Below the pieces are notes generated by a model. That model saw nothing but the letters and a program-made list of their open reading frames with translations, ran no database searches and had not been told where the DNA came from. From Lanius collurio (taxonomy: Eukaryota > Chordata > Aves > Passeriformes > Laniidae), in assembly GCA_020086605.1 (NCBI GenBank), contig JACBWW010000012.1, positions 13,949,855-14,013,854 of the forward strand: 64,000 bases of DNA, read 5' to 3'. This document shows, in pieces, positions 11,701 through 26,700 of this stretch (its first letter is position 1; each line of letters starts with the position of its first letter). A program made the position numbers and the translations under genes.

Positions 11701-14700
11701 ATGCTGTCTCCAAAAAAGACAGATTCATGCCAGGAAAGCTCCTCTAACACAGCAATAGCTTTGGGATGACATTCTAGCGAAGTACAGCAGTAAGCCAACT
11801 TAAAACTCTGACCCAGAGCCAAATGGGTACCTCAGCAGCCTGAAAAACAATCCCTGACACTCGTGTGACATTTTCAATATATGACACTTTCACACCTGAA
11901 CATAATGCTGTCAGAGACCCACGTCAAATACTCGGGGTATCTTTTCTTCTCTAGCTCTGCAAGTTCACTTCTCAGCTGCTGAGAGGCAATGACTAAAGCC
12001 ACCTTAGCAGTCAAAGAACTGGTCTGAGAGTGAGCAAAATAGACCAGTAGGACTGGAAAACCAAAATGCAGAGAGAAGTTTTGTGTGTGTCTATGAACAC
12101 GCACAAGTGTGCTTTAGAAAGTAATCTGTAAACTCAATTAAGTTTTTTAATTACTAAAGTAATACAGCACAACTTCCCCAAATTTTCACTCACCCCGATG
12201 GCACTAATTATTAATCTACAACTTTTAGAAAAAACCCTGCCAAAACAGCCCCATGAGGATATTTGCCTGAACACAACACTGAAATGAGAGTAATAGTTAC
12301 ATCATCTGAAACAAAACAGAGGTAACCCTGCAAAGCACAGTCTCCTCTGGACACTGAAACAGCGGAACAAGAAAGGGGTCTTATGTTAATGACTGGGACA
12401 TCAACTTGAACATGGAAGCAAGACAGGAGGCTGTCTTGCACAGCACCTCTTTGCACCCTTAGTAAAGGGGAACCAAAGAAGGTAAATAACATTTCCACCA
12501 TCTGGAATTTCAGTGCAGTAGGGAGCTACCCCTATGGGCAGTGACACTTCTGCTTCTCTCCTCTTTTCAGGAGCTCCACCAGTTCATCTACAAGACCCAC
12601 AGAGAAGCAGCAGCTGGTGTTGCAGAAATATTGCCTTTCCCACATGCATTTTTCTGATCCTGCACTTACAAGCAACAAAGCCTGGAGAGATACATTCACT
12701 TTATTTTAATGAGAGAAATACATCCAATTCAGTTAAACAACATAATATGTATTGCTACAATAAACTGCCCTAAAGCTTTAAGTCATCTTCAGCACTAATA
12801 GGAAAAGAACTCCAGCTATGTGTCTATAAAATATTTCAACAGAAGAACTGAACAGACGCCAAGAGTCTTCCCCCTGAAATCCAGCAGCAGGTAAACAAGA
12901 GCAAGACAGTAATTCCTGTACCTGTGGACCTTCCCTCCGTAGAAGGGCTTGGTGTGGAATGTGACCGTGGCAGAATAGCCCGTTCTGGCACAATTGATGT
13001 TGACTTTCCCTCCAAGCTCCACCCACGGGATGGTAAGGATTGAGCGAGCGTAGGCACTGGGCAGGGTGAAGACATACTCTTCCTCATGTTCCAGCAAGTG
13101 AAGAACACCTACGCAGGAAGTGGTGAAAATGAGGTGATAAAAGGTTCACTGATACGACCTGATGGTCACTGACCAATTACCACCATCAATGCACATCCAT
13201 GGAGAGCACAACGTGCAGCTCTCCTTGAAGGAGGGCACTGTCTGCTAAGAAAGAAACTCTGCTCTCTGGAACAAGTTTCTTCCAACAAGCACTTTCAAAA
13301 GCACCCAATCTGACTGTGTACCCTGGGCTCCTGCATGGTACCAAACAACTTTTCAGAAAATCTGACTGGATTCCTTACATTGTATTACTGTTAAAAGCTG
13401 GGAAAACATAAAATGTCCATACAAAAAGCCATACTGTAAATTCAGATACTCCCTCAGCGCTGCATCATAATCCTCCCCCAGAAAAATATATGGGCATGGC
13501 CAAAGGACTCTTCATTTCTCCACTCAGTTAGAAACACCCATGTCCTCCACTAATTTTCTCTTGCTGCGTTTGTTGGTGGGAGTGAAAGGCTCCAAATCTC
13601 CATGGGTACAACTAGGAAACATGGCATCTAGAAATCTCCCATTAAATTTGCTCCTTAATTTCCAAATGCCTGGTTTCTCACACAGGCTTTGAAAAAATAT
13701 TGCATCATCAAAGAGGGGGCCAGCAGGGCCACTGCTCTACTACCAAGTCCAATGTCTCTACCAGGCAGAAAAAAATACTGGCAATTCCATCTCATTCTGT
13801 AAAGGTTCCTCCACCCTCAGCAGTATGAGGCTGCAACTAAAAACAACACACAACAGCAGCAGTTTTTCAACATTACTTGGAAGTTGCACAAAGAAAGTTG
13901 CTTTCCTGATCAAACCTTTGCAGCTTCCCCTGGGGCTACAGATACAACTCTATCCTCATAAAAACTGTAGTTTGGTCTTCAGGATAACAGGACATAAGAC
14001 CAGGAAAAGAGCACCATAAACCTTGCACACAGAATTAGATCATGCCAAATGTCTGCAGTGTATTTTTTTACCAGAGTTTTACAGTCTTTTGTGTCCCATT
14101 TACTAACTGCCTAAAGGCAAAAATGACAGCTTTGAAAATATTTTTTCACAACAGGGACTGAAAATAACCCATCACAGGAAGCACTCAGAACCCAGAAATA
14201 TTTGGAAAAAAAAAGCAGGAAAGTTATTTTGACATAGTAATAGTATTTGTTTAGAAACAAGATGAGCTTGAGCCTATTTGCCTTCACCCTCAGGCAGGCA
14301 GAGGAAGAACACACTGTTAGTGGTATTGATTAATCTATCTGTTTAAGAGAATAATGACACCACTTTTTCAAAGTGATCTCAGATTTAATGATGAAAAAGC
14401 ATTAAACAGGAACACAACACTACTGCTGCCAATATGAAAATATGCCTTTAATGCTGCATGAAAACAGAAACTTAAAAACACACTCAATTTAAAAGCACAG
14501 AGCTCTAACAGAACCATGATCTTGTATACTGGCTCAAGCTAAGAAAACTAAATGCAGGCACAGGAAGCTCTGCAATTTGTCACTTCTGCCTTCTGAAACT
14601 ATTTCACAGGAAAACATTTGCAAACCAGAACAGTTTCACTCAGTTGCTCTCAGAACTTCTGCAACCTCAGCCTGCCAGCAGCGACACAGCCAGCGCCTCC

Positions 14701-17700
14701 ACTCCAGCAAGTGTGACACAAGGAGCTGGGAGTGCAAGAGCACACACAAAAGCCATGTCATTAAAAGCACCTTTAACCATTTCATCTTGGCAAGTTACAA
14801 GTTCCTCGTGTCATGTGCTGAACCCTCACCAGGAGGACATGACTGGAACACACACACACACGTTTTGCCTCAAGCTTTCTCGGCTCCACACCTGCAGAGA
14901 AATCCAAGCAGAACACCCTGCAGGAATGTTGAACTACCCAACTCATTCTGGACACGCAGCCAGGAAGAACTTTTACTCAAAAAATTACTCTGGTTATCAA
15001 ACTCATTAAATGGATGCTATAATAGCATTAAGTTTAAAAAGAACAATTGTAGAATCATAGAACGACCTGTGTTAGAAGGGACCTTAAAGATCATCAAGTT
15101 CCAACCTCTCTGCCGTGGGCAGGGACACCTTCCACTAGATCAGGCTGCTCAGAGCTGTATCCAGCCTGGCCTTGAACACTTCCAGGGATGGGGCATCCAT
15201 AGTTTCTCTGGGAAACCTGTTCCACTGCCTCACCACCCCCTTATCTTTTTACTAATATCTAACCTAAACCTACTCTCTTCCATTTTAAAGCCATTTCCCC
15301 TCTTCCTGTCACTACAAGCCCTTGTAAAAAGTCTCTCTCCATCTGCCATCCTCCTCTGACCATCATTGTATGTGCCCATGTGAGAGGAAACTGGTATGAT
15401 AAACACAATTTCCTTTTGGGTGAGTACAAGTTTGCTTTTGTCACCTGATGGGATCAATAGCTTTTTTTCTCTCTACTTGAGTGGGAGGGACTCGGAGCTG
15501 CAATGCTGCCAAGCACATTTAAAATGGAGAGCAAACAGCAGCAGTGACCTTCAATGTAAATATTTAACCACCACAGCAGGTTAGATATTAAAAACTGAAC
15601 CTGGCTCTCTTGGCAGTATTTTTAGCACCTGGTAGCATATTTTCTGATTTCCTTAAACACCTGAATAAATACATTTTTTAATGAAATGCTATCTCACTTG
15701 AAGTATGACTCCAGCTCCATAATTATAGTCTGAAAGAGACTAAAGAGCAAATCTGAAATGCTCACAACTTGATAATATTTTTAGTATTAACCTGTTTTGC
15801 ATTCCATCATTTGCAGAGCCCACATGCAAAACCTCGTTTAAGTGAGGCACCACAAACACTGTGGCTGCACCACCACAGCTGAACAGAGACCTGTGCTTCT
15901 TTAGGGGAGAGGAAGCCAAAAATTACACTGAGATTCAACATTTGTAACAAGTACTTCAATCTGAATTAACACCCTATCTGCCAAGTGTCAATCTTGAGAA
16001 ATTAAAAACCAATTAACTGAAAGCTAACAGTTACTTTACAATGTGTAATTTTAACATCTGCTTGTAAGTATCATTACATTGCAACTGATCTTTAAAAACG
16101 GCTGGAAAACAGGCAGGCCATTTTTCTTCCCTTGCTTCCCTGCTGTAATGGATGATCCATGTCTAGTTTGAAAATGGCCATAAGTAAATACAAATGAAAA
16201 GTTGTAGAATATTTTCCCATTTTAGTTTTTTCCTCTCACATCAAAACATTCTTTCAAAAACTCCCAATTCCTTAAAAAAAAAAAAAATCTAAAGTATTTA
16301 TAGGCAAAAATTACACATAGAAGAATGCACCAGGACCAGTACTCTGGGAGGAACAGTGGATTTAGTAATCTAGTTTATTAGAAAAAAAGCTACAAAGAAG
16401 GGTGAATTTTTTATAAACCAGTGCAGACTATTGAAATTCCTCCTTGAAATGCCCTCAACACCATTTGCTCCTCCTTTTTACTACAGCAATGTATTCAGTC
16501 ACACCCCTATCCATGACTCCTCAGCCTGCATCAAAGGAAGTGATGGTCCTGGCATATCATTTTCCCAGTTTGACTCTTACATGTCCCTCACGGATGTTGC
16601 AGCTTTGTGAACTGATTTCCCAGGGACACATATTGACAAAAAACCCCAGAGGAGTCTCTGGATCAATAAGCTGCAGGAGAGACATGTGGGATTTAATGCT
16701 TCCCACTGCCCACATGGAGATCAATCTGAACAGCAAATGGCACGTGGGACACACGGGGCCTAGGGCAGTCTCCTTGTTTAAGAAGCTCTTCACCCTGTGT
16801 GTGTTACTCCTAACACAGACAGAGGAGTAAATTACGTGTGGGATGAGCCCCACACAGGTGTTGTGCACCACCAACTGCCCAGATCCCCACAGCAAAACAG
16901 GAGATGCCAGAACTGGGCTCTTGTTGTCTCAAACCTTCCAGCCAGCTGTGTTGCACTGCTCATTTTCCAAAGACTGGAGCCATTTGCTAAATTAAGTGAT
17001 GAGTGCCATGCTACAGGAAAACTGTTTTAAAAACATTGGGCTAAAAGATAGTAACACAAAAATGAGTACTTACAGAAATATTTAGGTAGCTCTGATTGTA
17101 TGGAGCAATCAAGCTTTGGGACTGGTAAATTAAAAAATCACTAATTTCTCAGTACTAGAAATTATAGACCTGTACATCTGTTAATACATACACATACATA
17201 TATTCTAACAGAAGAAAAAAAAAAAAAGAGAGGACAAAAACATTCATTGTTTTCTTTTAAATTTACCCTGGAAAGAGCACTGAACCTTTTACCCACCTAT
17301 CAAATCCCTCCAAGTTGATTTTCAATTTAGAAAAATAATTTTTGGAAGCCTATATCTCACTACTTTTTAACACATTTAAAATAGCAGAAGTAAAAACACC
17401 AGACATAACTAGCCACTTGACAATACAGAGCAATCTATTTAAATGTACTTTATGCTCTCTACAAAATTATTCCAAAAATCAAAGATGACACTTTTTGTTG
17501 GGTTTTGCTGCTCTGGACCAAAATCCAAGAGCAGAAAAGGAACAGGCACAGCATCTTTACCCTATAACCAGTATCCATTTGAAGATTCTATGGACCACAT
17601 AAAAAAACATTAAATATTTACACTGGCTTTTCCATCCTTTGCTAATTTAAATCTTAATGTGATCCTATTCATTACAGCCTCATCTCTCTCCTCACTCTTT

Positions 17701-20700
17701 CATTAGTAAATAATTAACATTAACCAGAATTAGGGACTGCATATGAAACATAAGTTCTTTTATGCAAAATACTCTCTTTTCTATTCAGGGTGGCTTTCTC
17801 ATGAGAGACTCTGAAGAATGGGGGTTTTGTTATGCAGCAAATAAAAAGTTGCAACATTTCATTAGCAAGCCAAATTTAGACCCCTCATAACCAGAGATGA
17901 AGAAAGGCTAGCACATAAAACAGTTCCCCACTTGGATTCCCAGCAGTGCTCTCCCATTTGTTCTGCATCTCTGCAACTGATTCTTACTTGGAATCAACAA
18001 ACAGAAAAAAAAAAAAAAACCTTAGTCACTTTGAGGTGCGACATAAACAAAAAGTTACACCACTGAGATACTGAGCTGTACCCTTTGTGTGCCAAGACCA
18101 TACCATCCTTAAATCCCCTAATTCTTTAAATTCCTTTATAAGCCTTTGTACTTCCATGACATTCTATGTTAGCTTCTAATAAAAAGCATAAAAAGCAACA
18201 TGCTCTATATATCTAAGGAGTTTCAATAAAAATATGATTCAAAGCCCCCACAGACACATTACCATTACCATATTCCTCACACACCATAGGTCCAAAAATT
18301 CAGTACTACTTTATTTCTGCAAATAACCATCTGCAGTAGAAAAAGCTTCATTGAACTGTTGGAAGGACACACACAAAATTGCTGAGTAGAGAGCAGCATT
18401 TCAGAACACACCACAGCTGCTTGTATTCAACATTAGGCCACAAAGAAGTTTCTGGTCATCATCACAGAATCATCACAGAAGGGCCTGTGTTGGAAGGGAC
18501 CTTAAAAATCATCTTGTTCCAAACCCTCTGCTGTGGGCAGAGACACTTTTCACTACACCAGGTTGCTCAGAGCCCCATCTGACCTGGCCTTGAAAAATTC
18601 CATGGATGGGGCATCCACAACTTCTCTGGGTAACCTGGTCAAACAGAACTGTTCTGATGTATCTGACTAGAACAAGATGGTCACTCACTACCACTAAATT
18701 ATCAAAAACATTAATTACAGTTTTCTGATGCTCTGTTTGGAAGGATTCTTCTTCCCTGTGGTATATTGATTAGTACTGATTTAATCAGCAGTATAATGAA
18801 ACTAATATTGAACCAACACCACGATTACTTAAGCCAAGTCTCAAACTGGACACAGAGGTATATCAGAGGTATCAAGCAAACTGTCTTTCAAGTATGGTCC
18901 CACACCTAAAATCCTTACTGATCTTACAAAAAGTCAAAGGCCCCCACACGTATGTAATTTAACTCCAGCAACAGGCAAGAAAGGACTGAATTCTCATAAT
19001 GAGGGGAAATTAAAAAAAAAAAAAAAATGAGAAAGTGACAAAACAAAATCCCAACAACAGCACAAGATTACTCTGGTCATCCAACGCACAGCAGCAAAAA
19101 ACACCCACAACAACCAAAACCCAGAGGTTTTGACGATCTATGAGATGTTACTTTGTCTCTTATCAAGAGCAAGATCCGCCATTCCCAAGAAACTCACTTT
19201 ATCTGCTTTTAACCATTTAAAATAAGATTATACAACCTTACTAGCCAACCTTGGTGTGTGAAAGTTTCTTCAAGGAGCTAACTTTAGTTTCTACATACCT
19301 AAAGTAACTTCAGATGCCTTCTGACAAACAGCTCCTTTCCACAGCCTAACTCATTAACTTTGCCAGACTAATTCACCCCTATGAAATGTTGCAACCCTAA
19401 AATGTTCCTAAACACAAGGAAAAAATCTCCAAATTTTATTTCACACTAAAAAATGATTAGGCCCTGCATTACTAGGCATGTAAATACAGACTTAGGTTTT
19501 CCACACTTGGTCCAGCAGCTCCTTTTTTTTGGTTCAGCAATTCCCTGGTACTCACGCTGACCTCAATCTACTACAGAATTTATACTTCTGCAGCACATAA
19601 GACTCTAGTAGATTCTAGTTTTTCCACAGCTTGACAAATCCACATACTATCTCAATCAGGAAGACTTCCCTGGACCTAAAATAAATAAACAAAAAAATTA
19701 AAGAAATTGCTGTTTCAAGCAGAGGAACTGCACTGCAAAGACAGCATTTTAAACTGAGGCTGCCAGGCTTAGGCTGGCTCTTTTCAGATGATGGAAAAGC
19801 CTCAGTGGTACAACTTCTTGCTGCCCATTGCCAGTCCTCAACGTGGACTGCACATTGGGCTGCACTGGAATGCCTCCATCACTTCCCAGAAATGCTGTCA
19901 CCGTGAAGGTCCCTGCTTTCACTCTGCTTACATGAACAAAAACATGAATGGTAACTATGAATTGGGGAACCCAGACCTCCTCCCAGAACACCCATCAAAA
20001 GGACAGCAGCAAACCTTGGAATAAAAGAGTTAGCTACTGCAGATGTTCCCCAGAGCCTGCCTCCACTCCTGGGATATCTCCAGGATCATGAAAAAAAGAA
20101 AGAGTGTAGGGAAGAACTTATTCTCACAAGCACACATCAAACAATCCTTGGGGTGAGCAAGCGGTTAATTCTTAGACCCTTTCTCAAAACTGGGACACAT
20201 TAGGACTTTGAAGTCTTAAATAATCCCCACAGTAGACACCCCCAATCCCAGGGAACTGTGTGCGCTAGCAGCAAAAGGAAGAAATTTCCCTACTCCTACA
20301 GAATCATAAGTGACTTTGTGTTTAATTTTATTTCCATTAAATAGTTCCCTTCACTGAGCAAAAGAGTACTGGAAATGAACATGTACCAGAAAAATGCAGG
20401 ACATTAAGCAAATGACTCAGGCTGGCATAGTACAGGCAGGAGACAGACAGAAAGACCAACTTCCCTTCTGACACTCCCCAACTTCCTCAACTCTGTATTC
20501 AAAGCAAAACACCTGAGTCATAGGAAGAAGGAAACAGACGTGCTAACATAGACTTTATCACAAGGACATCAAAAACAGTGGTAAGGAGTTTTCACATCTC
20601 TTCTACTAAAAAGGGATTATTTTGCCATCAGGGAAGGAGCTACTGTAGTCCTTTATCTGGTCTTTAGTTTTAGATAGTGGAAATAGCAGAATACACATGT

Positions 20701-23700
20701 ATTTTTTCACCATAATTATTTTGTTGCTATTAATGAGCAAAACCAAATCACTGCATTTCCCACTCCATTTTTTTCACTACCTTCAATACCATAGTATTTA
20801 ACATAATGGTGATAAAAAGAAGCAAGTTGTCCTCATACTTCTGAGATTACAGTCTAAAAAAGTAGTTAAGGGAAAACACTAAAATCCATACGTAGGCTAT
20901 CACCCTCAAACAGCCAAAGGCAGTAAATTGCTTTTTCTCACTGCATTAAGTGTCAGTGACAACACTGGTACAGGTGTGTTTATTAGTTCAGATCGTCCAT
21001 CAAGGATTTGTTATGATTCTCTGTATTTCTGAACTCAAGTTGAGCCAATGACTTATCACAACGCAGATTGCATATATATGATATAGAAAACCAGGATTTA
21101 TGCCTCTATATGTGACTTCATAGAAAGCTTGTGAAAATACACTAACTTTGCAAACACTACAGAAGTCATGATTCTTTGCAGAAACTATGAAAAACAAATG
21201 TTAGGCTTATGTTAAAATGCAGTTTTTCTTATTGCTTTGTTCCAGTTGTGAGCACCAAATCCCATATTACTTTAAAAGTGAACGACACAAACAAAAATAT
21301 TCTTACAGAGTATACTATCATTTGTCATTTGTTATTGTAACTTAATTATATCTGAGGTCTGGCCATATATATCAATAGACTCTCATCAATATAAGCACGC
21401 ATTTACATATGTAATGTGCATTTCACATTCTGTCTGCACAGCAAAAGGTTATACAAACCCTACAGTTTTAATTCCAAACTTCACAAAAGCAAACAGCCAT
21501 AAGGTTCACATGAAAGGTCAGAGGAAGAGCAAGCAGGGAAACATTTGGATTTCCACTGACACCCAGAAATATTAGCTCAAAAAAAGAATAAAAACACATT
21601 TCTTACCTTCACCTACCATAGAAACACCTATTGACATGCCCATGAACTTGCTTTTGGTCCATACGTGAGCGTTCACACACATTTTCTTCTCTTTGCACTC
21701 ACAGTAAAAGCAAGATACTGGTGGATGATGAGACACTTGTTCAGCTACAAACCTCAGCTTGTAGCACGTGGACTGGTCCTGGCCAAGCTCCTTGGCTGAG
21801 TCCTTAGAAACCGTGGAGGCACCGTTAGTTCTGAATGCTTTCACTTTATCTTTAGGCACATCCCACGAGCAATGAAACGTTTCACCAATTATAGGGTTAT
21901 AGGGCTTCTTGGCAACTGCTCCCTTTCGGCCTTCGTGAAAAGCTGTTAGATAATACTCCACAAAGCAGATAATTCTTTCCTCGGGAGTGGCTCCAGCTGC
22001 AATTGACAAAAACAGGTCTGGATGGGCCATGAAATTTGCATACATCTCCAGCAGGGATCTTTTCTCCAAAATAAATGTTGGAAGCACTACCTGTATGCAA
22101 AGCAGACAAAGGCAGATATGATTTCCCTGTGATCACACTATGGGGGGGAAAGGGGGGAAGAGAACAGTTAGGACAGCTGTAATTCTGACCCTGCCAAATT
22201 TCAGGATAGCATATTTTTCTCCCATGCCACAACAATTTAATTTTCTTTGCAGTGTAAATAATGAGTGAAGGAAAAAGCAGTGGCCTTGATACCCATGCAG
22301 GCTACTTCCTATGTCATTATAACTTTAAAGAGCAGCTCACAAAAGGATGGGCTGTTCCACCCACATGGAAATCCACCTTTTCCTCTCCTCTCAGTTAACA
22401 AACCAGCCATTGTTTTCCTTGTTTACAGGACACAGAAACATACTTTGATATGAACTAATTTACAACAAACATCAACAAACCAAACTAATCATAACCCTCC
22501 AAAATGGGAGTGGCACGCCCTCCCAAAAGAAGATGAGTATTTTATATGAACGTACATATCACCAACCTCTAAGTGGTGGAGAATGGAAGGGGGACATCTA
22601 TCCCCTCTGTCAAACACTTGTGTTCCTTATTTCACTCCTGGGCCCCTGACTACCCCTGTATAGTGATACATGGATTAGATTCCTTCCAGCCTCTAACAAA
22701 CCAACCCCAGGAGATCCAATCATAATCAAATCATAACCAAATCTCAGGCCTATTTCCAAGTATAAAACCATTCCAAGGGCCCTTCTCAAGGGGCTATAGG
22801 CAAGAAAACACTATCCATTTGCCCTAGAGTGTTACCCTTCGTCATGTCCCCTGACAACTCCCAAGTCAAATCCTATGCCATCCCTAACATCTCCTGTCTC
22901 CCCCAAGCCCACGGCACATCCCCTCAGTTTTACATGGCACCATGTCACTGCGGTGGGCCTCTGCATGGCTTTGCTTTATTTCACTCAAGTTGAAATAAAA
23001 ACTGCACAAACCATTACTTTCATATCCTGGGACTAGAGAGGCTCCCATGGGCCCAGAAAAAAACCTAGGGCTGAGCACGAGGCAGTCTGCCCTGGAGGGA
23101 GCCAGCCCCAAGTGATTTGGGTACAGTCTCGAGTGCCTTCTCTAGCAGATGTTGCACAAGTCACTCACTTCACAATAACACTTTGTTATAAGCCTCCAAA
23201 GAAACACCCTGAAGGGCACTGCAAGACAAACAAGGGCTACAGACCATAATTTCTCTCCCTCCTTTCTCCCTCATGCTTCTCTCTTGTGCAGGACGGTCCC
23301 AGGGGAGCTCAAAGGTTGCTCTCGCATGACCAAAAGAACTTCTGGCACACACAGATCTATCTTATGTGAATCCAAGTGGCTCAGTCATGCCAGATGCAAA
23401 CCAACAGCTGTCCTCTATTACCCAATTCTTCTGCTTTCCTCTTTAGTTCTTCATTGCATTTACTTTTTCCCTTTCCCAAAAGCAAGGGTTACTTATAGCA
23501 GGCAGGGAGCCACTATGGCACAAGCACATTTGCTTTTCCCCTGCTGCCCCAGCTTGCTATTCTAACTGGGACCAAAGCACAGATCAGCCCTTTAAGATCT
23601 CAGGGATAATGAAAGGGAAGCTGTCAAACTTTTATTAATCATTCAGCCCTTCTCAAAGAGAACTTGTAAACATGAACAAGAATACCAGTCACAGCAAGTC

Positions 23701-26700
23701 ACAGAACCTCCCTGCAAAAAGAGAGAACTGCTCTGTTTGGTAACTTATCTGCTTGTTTGCTCTCTCCTTCTGTGTTTTATATTTACACACACACAGTCCT
23801 TTATAGGCTTATCATTTTTACAAGTTTAGATATAAATCAAGCAAAGCTCCATCTGTAATATTCCTCTGACTCTACTCTCTAAGCCTTAAGGACTCCACGT
23901 GGTTTCTGCTACCAACCTATTGAGGCCCCAAATGATGGAGAACCTTAATTTCACACAGTCTGGCAGATTACTGAGTGCTAAAGGTAGCCTACAGCCCTTA
24001 TGGTGGTGTGACAGTGATGGGCTTAGGAGACTGGTTTTCAAAAGTGAAATCAAAAACTTTGGAAGGCAAAGTGGAAAGCCAGTAAATTTTCTGATTGTTA
24101 GCTCTTTAAATAATTCCATCTTACTTGCAGCATTCTCATTCTGTCCAAATATTCATTATCCAAAATAATCTTTAAAAAATGCAATTCAGCAGTTGAGATC
24201 CTCAATTCAGGATCTCATTTAAATATAAATTGTACACTAAAAGATCAGGTTATCAGAGGGGAAAGTGACAGCAAAACATATTAAAAAATCTCTCATAACT
24301 TGTCTAGAAATACCAGCAGTGCCTATCGTGAGTTCACTGCAGAGACTTGAAAGGGCAAACTCATTTGAATAAACACCACTCTGCATCTCGTTATGTCCAA
24401 GTGCCTGTCTCTAAAGACAGTGACCTTTATTAGCACAAATAGAGGAGAAGAAAACTGCAGACCATACTTCAGATAATGCAGATTTTATGGTGCAACACTA
24501 AGACTGCCATGGTTTCATGCCACTGACGTGGTCATAGTCTTGGTATCTCCTCCTAGATGTGTGCTTTGCTCACAGCTACACCAACACTGCCACTAAATGA
24601 GATGTGATGAATCGCTGGACTCTTATTATTGAGTTTCAAGAATCAATTTAAATTCTGAATAAGGCCTGAACTCCAGCTCAAATTATCTTGCTTTAAAAGC
24701 CCAACTAAGCTGGAAACGACATCCTTAATAGCGGCAGGAAAGGATCCATTCAGTAACTCAATTGTTTCCACACAAGGAAGCAGAACTATGAAATAAAAAT
24801 ACTTGAATTTTAAAGCTTACATAACTGCAGTATTAAAAAATATGCCTGCAAAACACTGCCTTTTACTAAATAATCTCATAGCCTCAAAGTTTCAATATGC
24901 AACAACACCACACACTAACACAGCAAAAAAAACCCCCAAAAACTAAAAAAACCACATTAATATTTTTTTTTTCAATCTATCTTATCTTGATTTCTGCAGA
25001 AATAAGAAAAATAGAAATAAACAAATTTGGAAGTGTACAGCATTCTTCTTGCCAGCACTGGGCTGTCATGCACTTGTGCTAGCACTCTAGCTTTTAAAGA
25101 AATGAGGTTTTCTACTCTTCTGCAGCCAGACAAAATGAAGTGTCCAGAAAAATACACTTAGGACCTATGTTCTTTATACTGGCTTTGGACAGGACTATGA
25201 ATTTTTTTAATTGCATAAGGAGTCAAAACTGACTAATTTTTTCCTCCACGAGAATGCCAGCATGACAACCAATTGGACAAAAGAAACCATCCAGAATAAA
25301 TACCAAGTTGCTGGAATCTGAAGAAAAAAAACCCTCCTGACTGCATTCTAAAATGCTAGAATAATCTATTCTTATTCTTTCTCAGGCTTCAGATGAAAAG
25401 AAAGCAGCTTAAGAGGCATTCTTCCATTTTCATGGAGGTTAAAAAGATAATACTGGTTCAAAACTTGATTATAACCTCCTAGGTTTGAATTCACTTAATT
25501 AGATCTGAATGCAACTGAGAAAAAGGAGCATGACTCCTTAAGAACAGAGATATTTATCCCCACTACCATGTACTGTGAGGAAAAACATGGGTGTCAGCAC
25601 CAATCCCTACTTTTTTCAGAAATCCAACCAAGGTACCTCATGCTGATACCCTTCTCTGAGAGGTGTAAAAGCATTCTTTTCACTGTCATCTGTGTCATTG
25701 TGGAAATAAAACAAGCTATTTTCATGGCCCTTATATTTTAAAATTACAAGGTAAAAGTATAGTGGCAAGCGAAGTAAAAACTTATGACATCGTGAACACA
25801 CCACAATGTTAACTTACAACAGGCTGACATTCTGCAGAATTACTGGCAGCCCTTTTACACAGAATGGCAACCCTTTATTTTTAGCACATATTAACTGTGA
25901 GGAAGGTGAGGGAATGCAGATCACTCATCTGTACAAACTATTAGCATTAACTGCAATCCATTAAATGTCAATTGCCAGCAAAGGCTGTCAGTGGGTTTTG
26001 GCACTATTTTTAATTTTTTAAAAGCCAAAAGAACAAACAACTTAGAAATTTGGTTTTTTCTCCAGCAATTCTAGTTTTAAATGAGGTTGAAAGTCGTATC
26101 CCAGTCTGAAGGATCAGTTCTGTACCACATTCTCCTGCTGTGAACTGCTCCCCATCCAACTCCCTCCAGCAGCTGTTGAAGCCTATTTGGCCACCACAGT
26201 CTGCCCTGTTCTAGCAAATCCCCACAGAGATTCCATACTTCACTGCAGGTGTTCTCCTTCACAATAATTTTTACTCTTTAACTCCTCACTAAAAGGCCCA
26301 GCAGCAGGACACATTCCAGAAGTGAAGCACCTCCACAATGTTAAATGCGGCTATCTTTAGTGTGGGAATCTGCTGTTAGCACAGCAAGGCTGCCAAAAGG
26401 AAAGGCCATGGCTAACATAAGGAAAAGATGCTGTTTCCTCTGATGTGGAATGTGAAGGTAATGCTTGTGCATCCAGAACCCAAAGCCACCAAGGGCTCAG
26501 AAAAAGCTGTTTTGTTCATGTAAGTATCATGCAGTAACCCACGCCTCATGGAATGAACCAAGGCACAGGAAAATGGAAACATGTAAAAACATCCTCTCAT
26601 ATTAGCAAATACTGTGCCACTTCCAGCAGAAGGTGATGAGCATCAAGGTGCTCCAAAACCTGAATTTCAGAGGAATTAAGAAAAATGGGAAGAAGTGCAG

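Larger units (their letters stand above)
13109..21606 (-). other. OSBPL10: OSBPL10 intron, 8.5 kb
   Basis: A GT-AG intron (donor gaag|gtaaga at 21606). It contains two CR1 tails (15050-15345, 18461-18645) and several A-runs (16274, 17217, 18005, 19014). The 260-codon + open frame at 14577-15359 runs into the CR1 copy antisense and has no domain. The open frames at 16444-17030 and 19749-20024 likewise show none. I see nothing else supportable. Confidence 0.85.

Noticed and set aside
14577..15359. 260-codon + open frame
   Set aside because: Its second half is the CR1 3'UTR read antisense and its first half shows no domain.
24505..24560. Imperfect inverted repeat (aagact...agtctt)
   Set aside because: The pairing has asymmetric bulges and no flanking signals, too weak for a hairpin RNA or transposon end.
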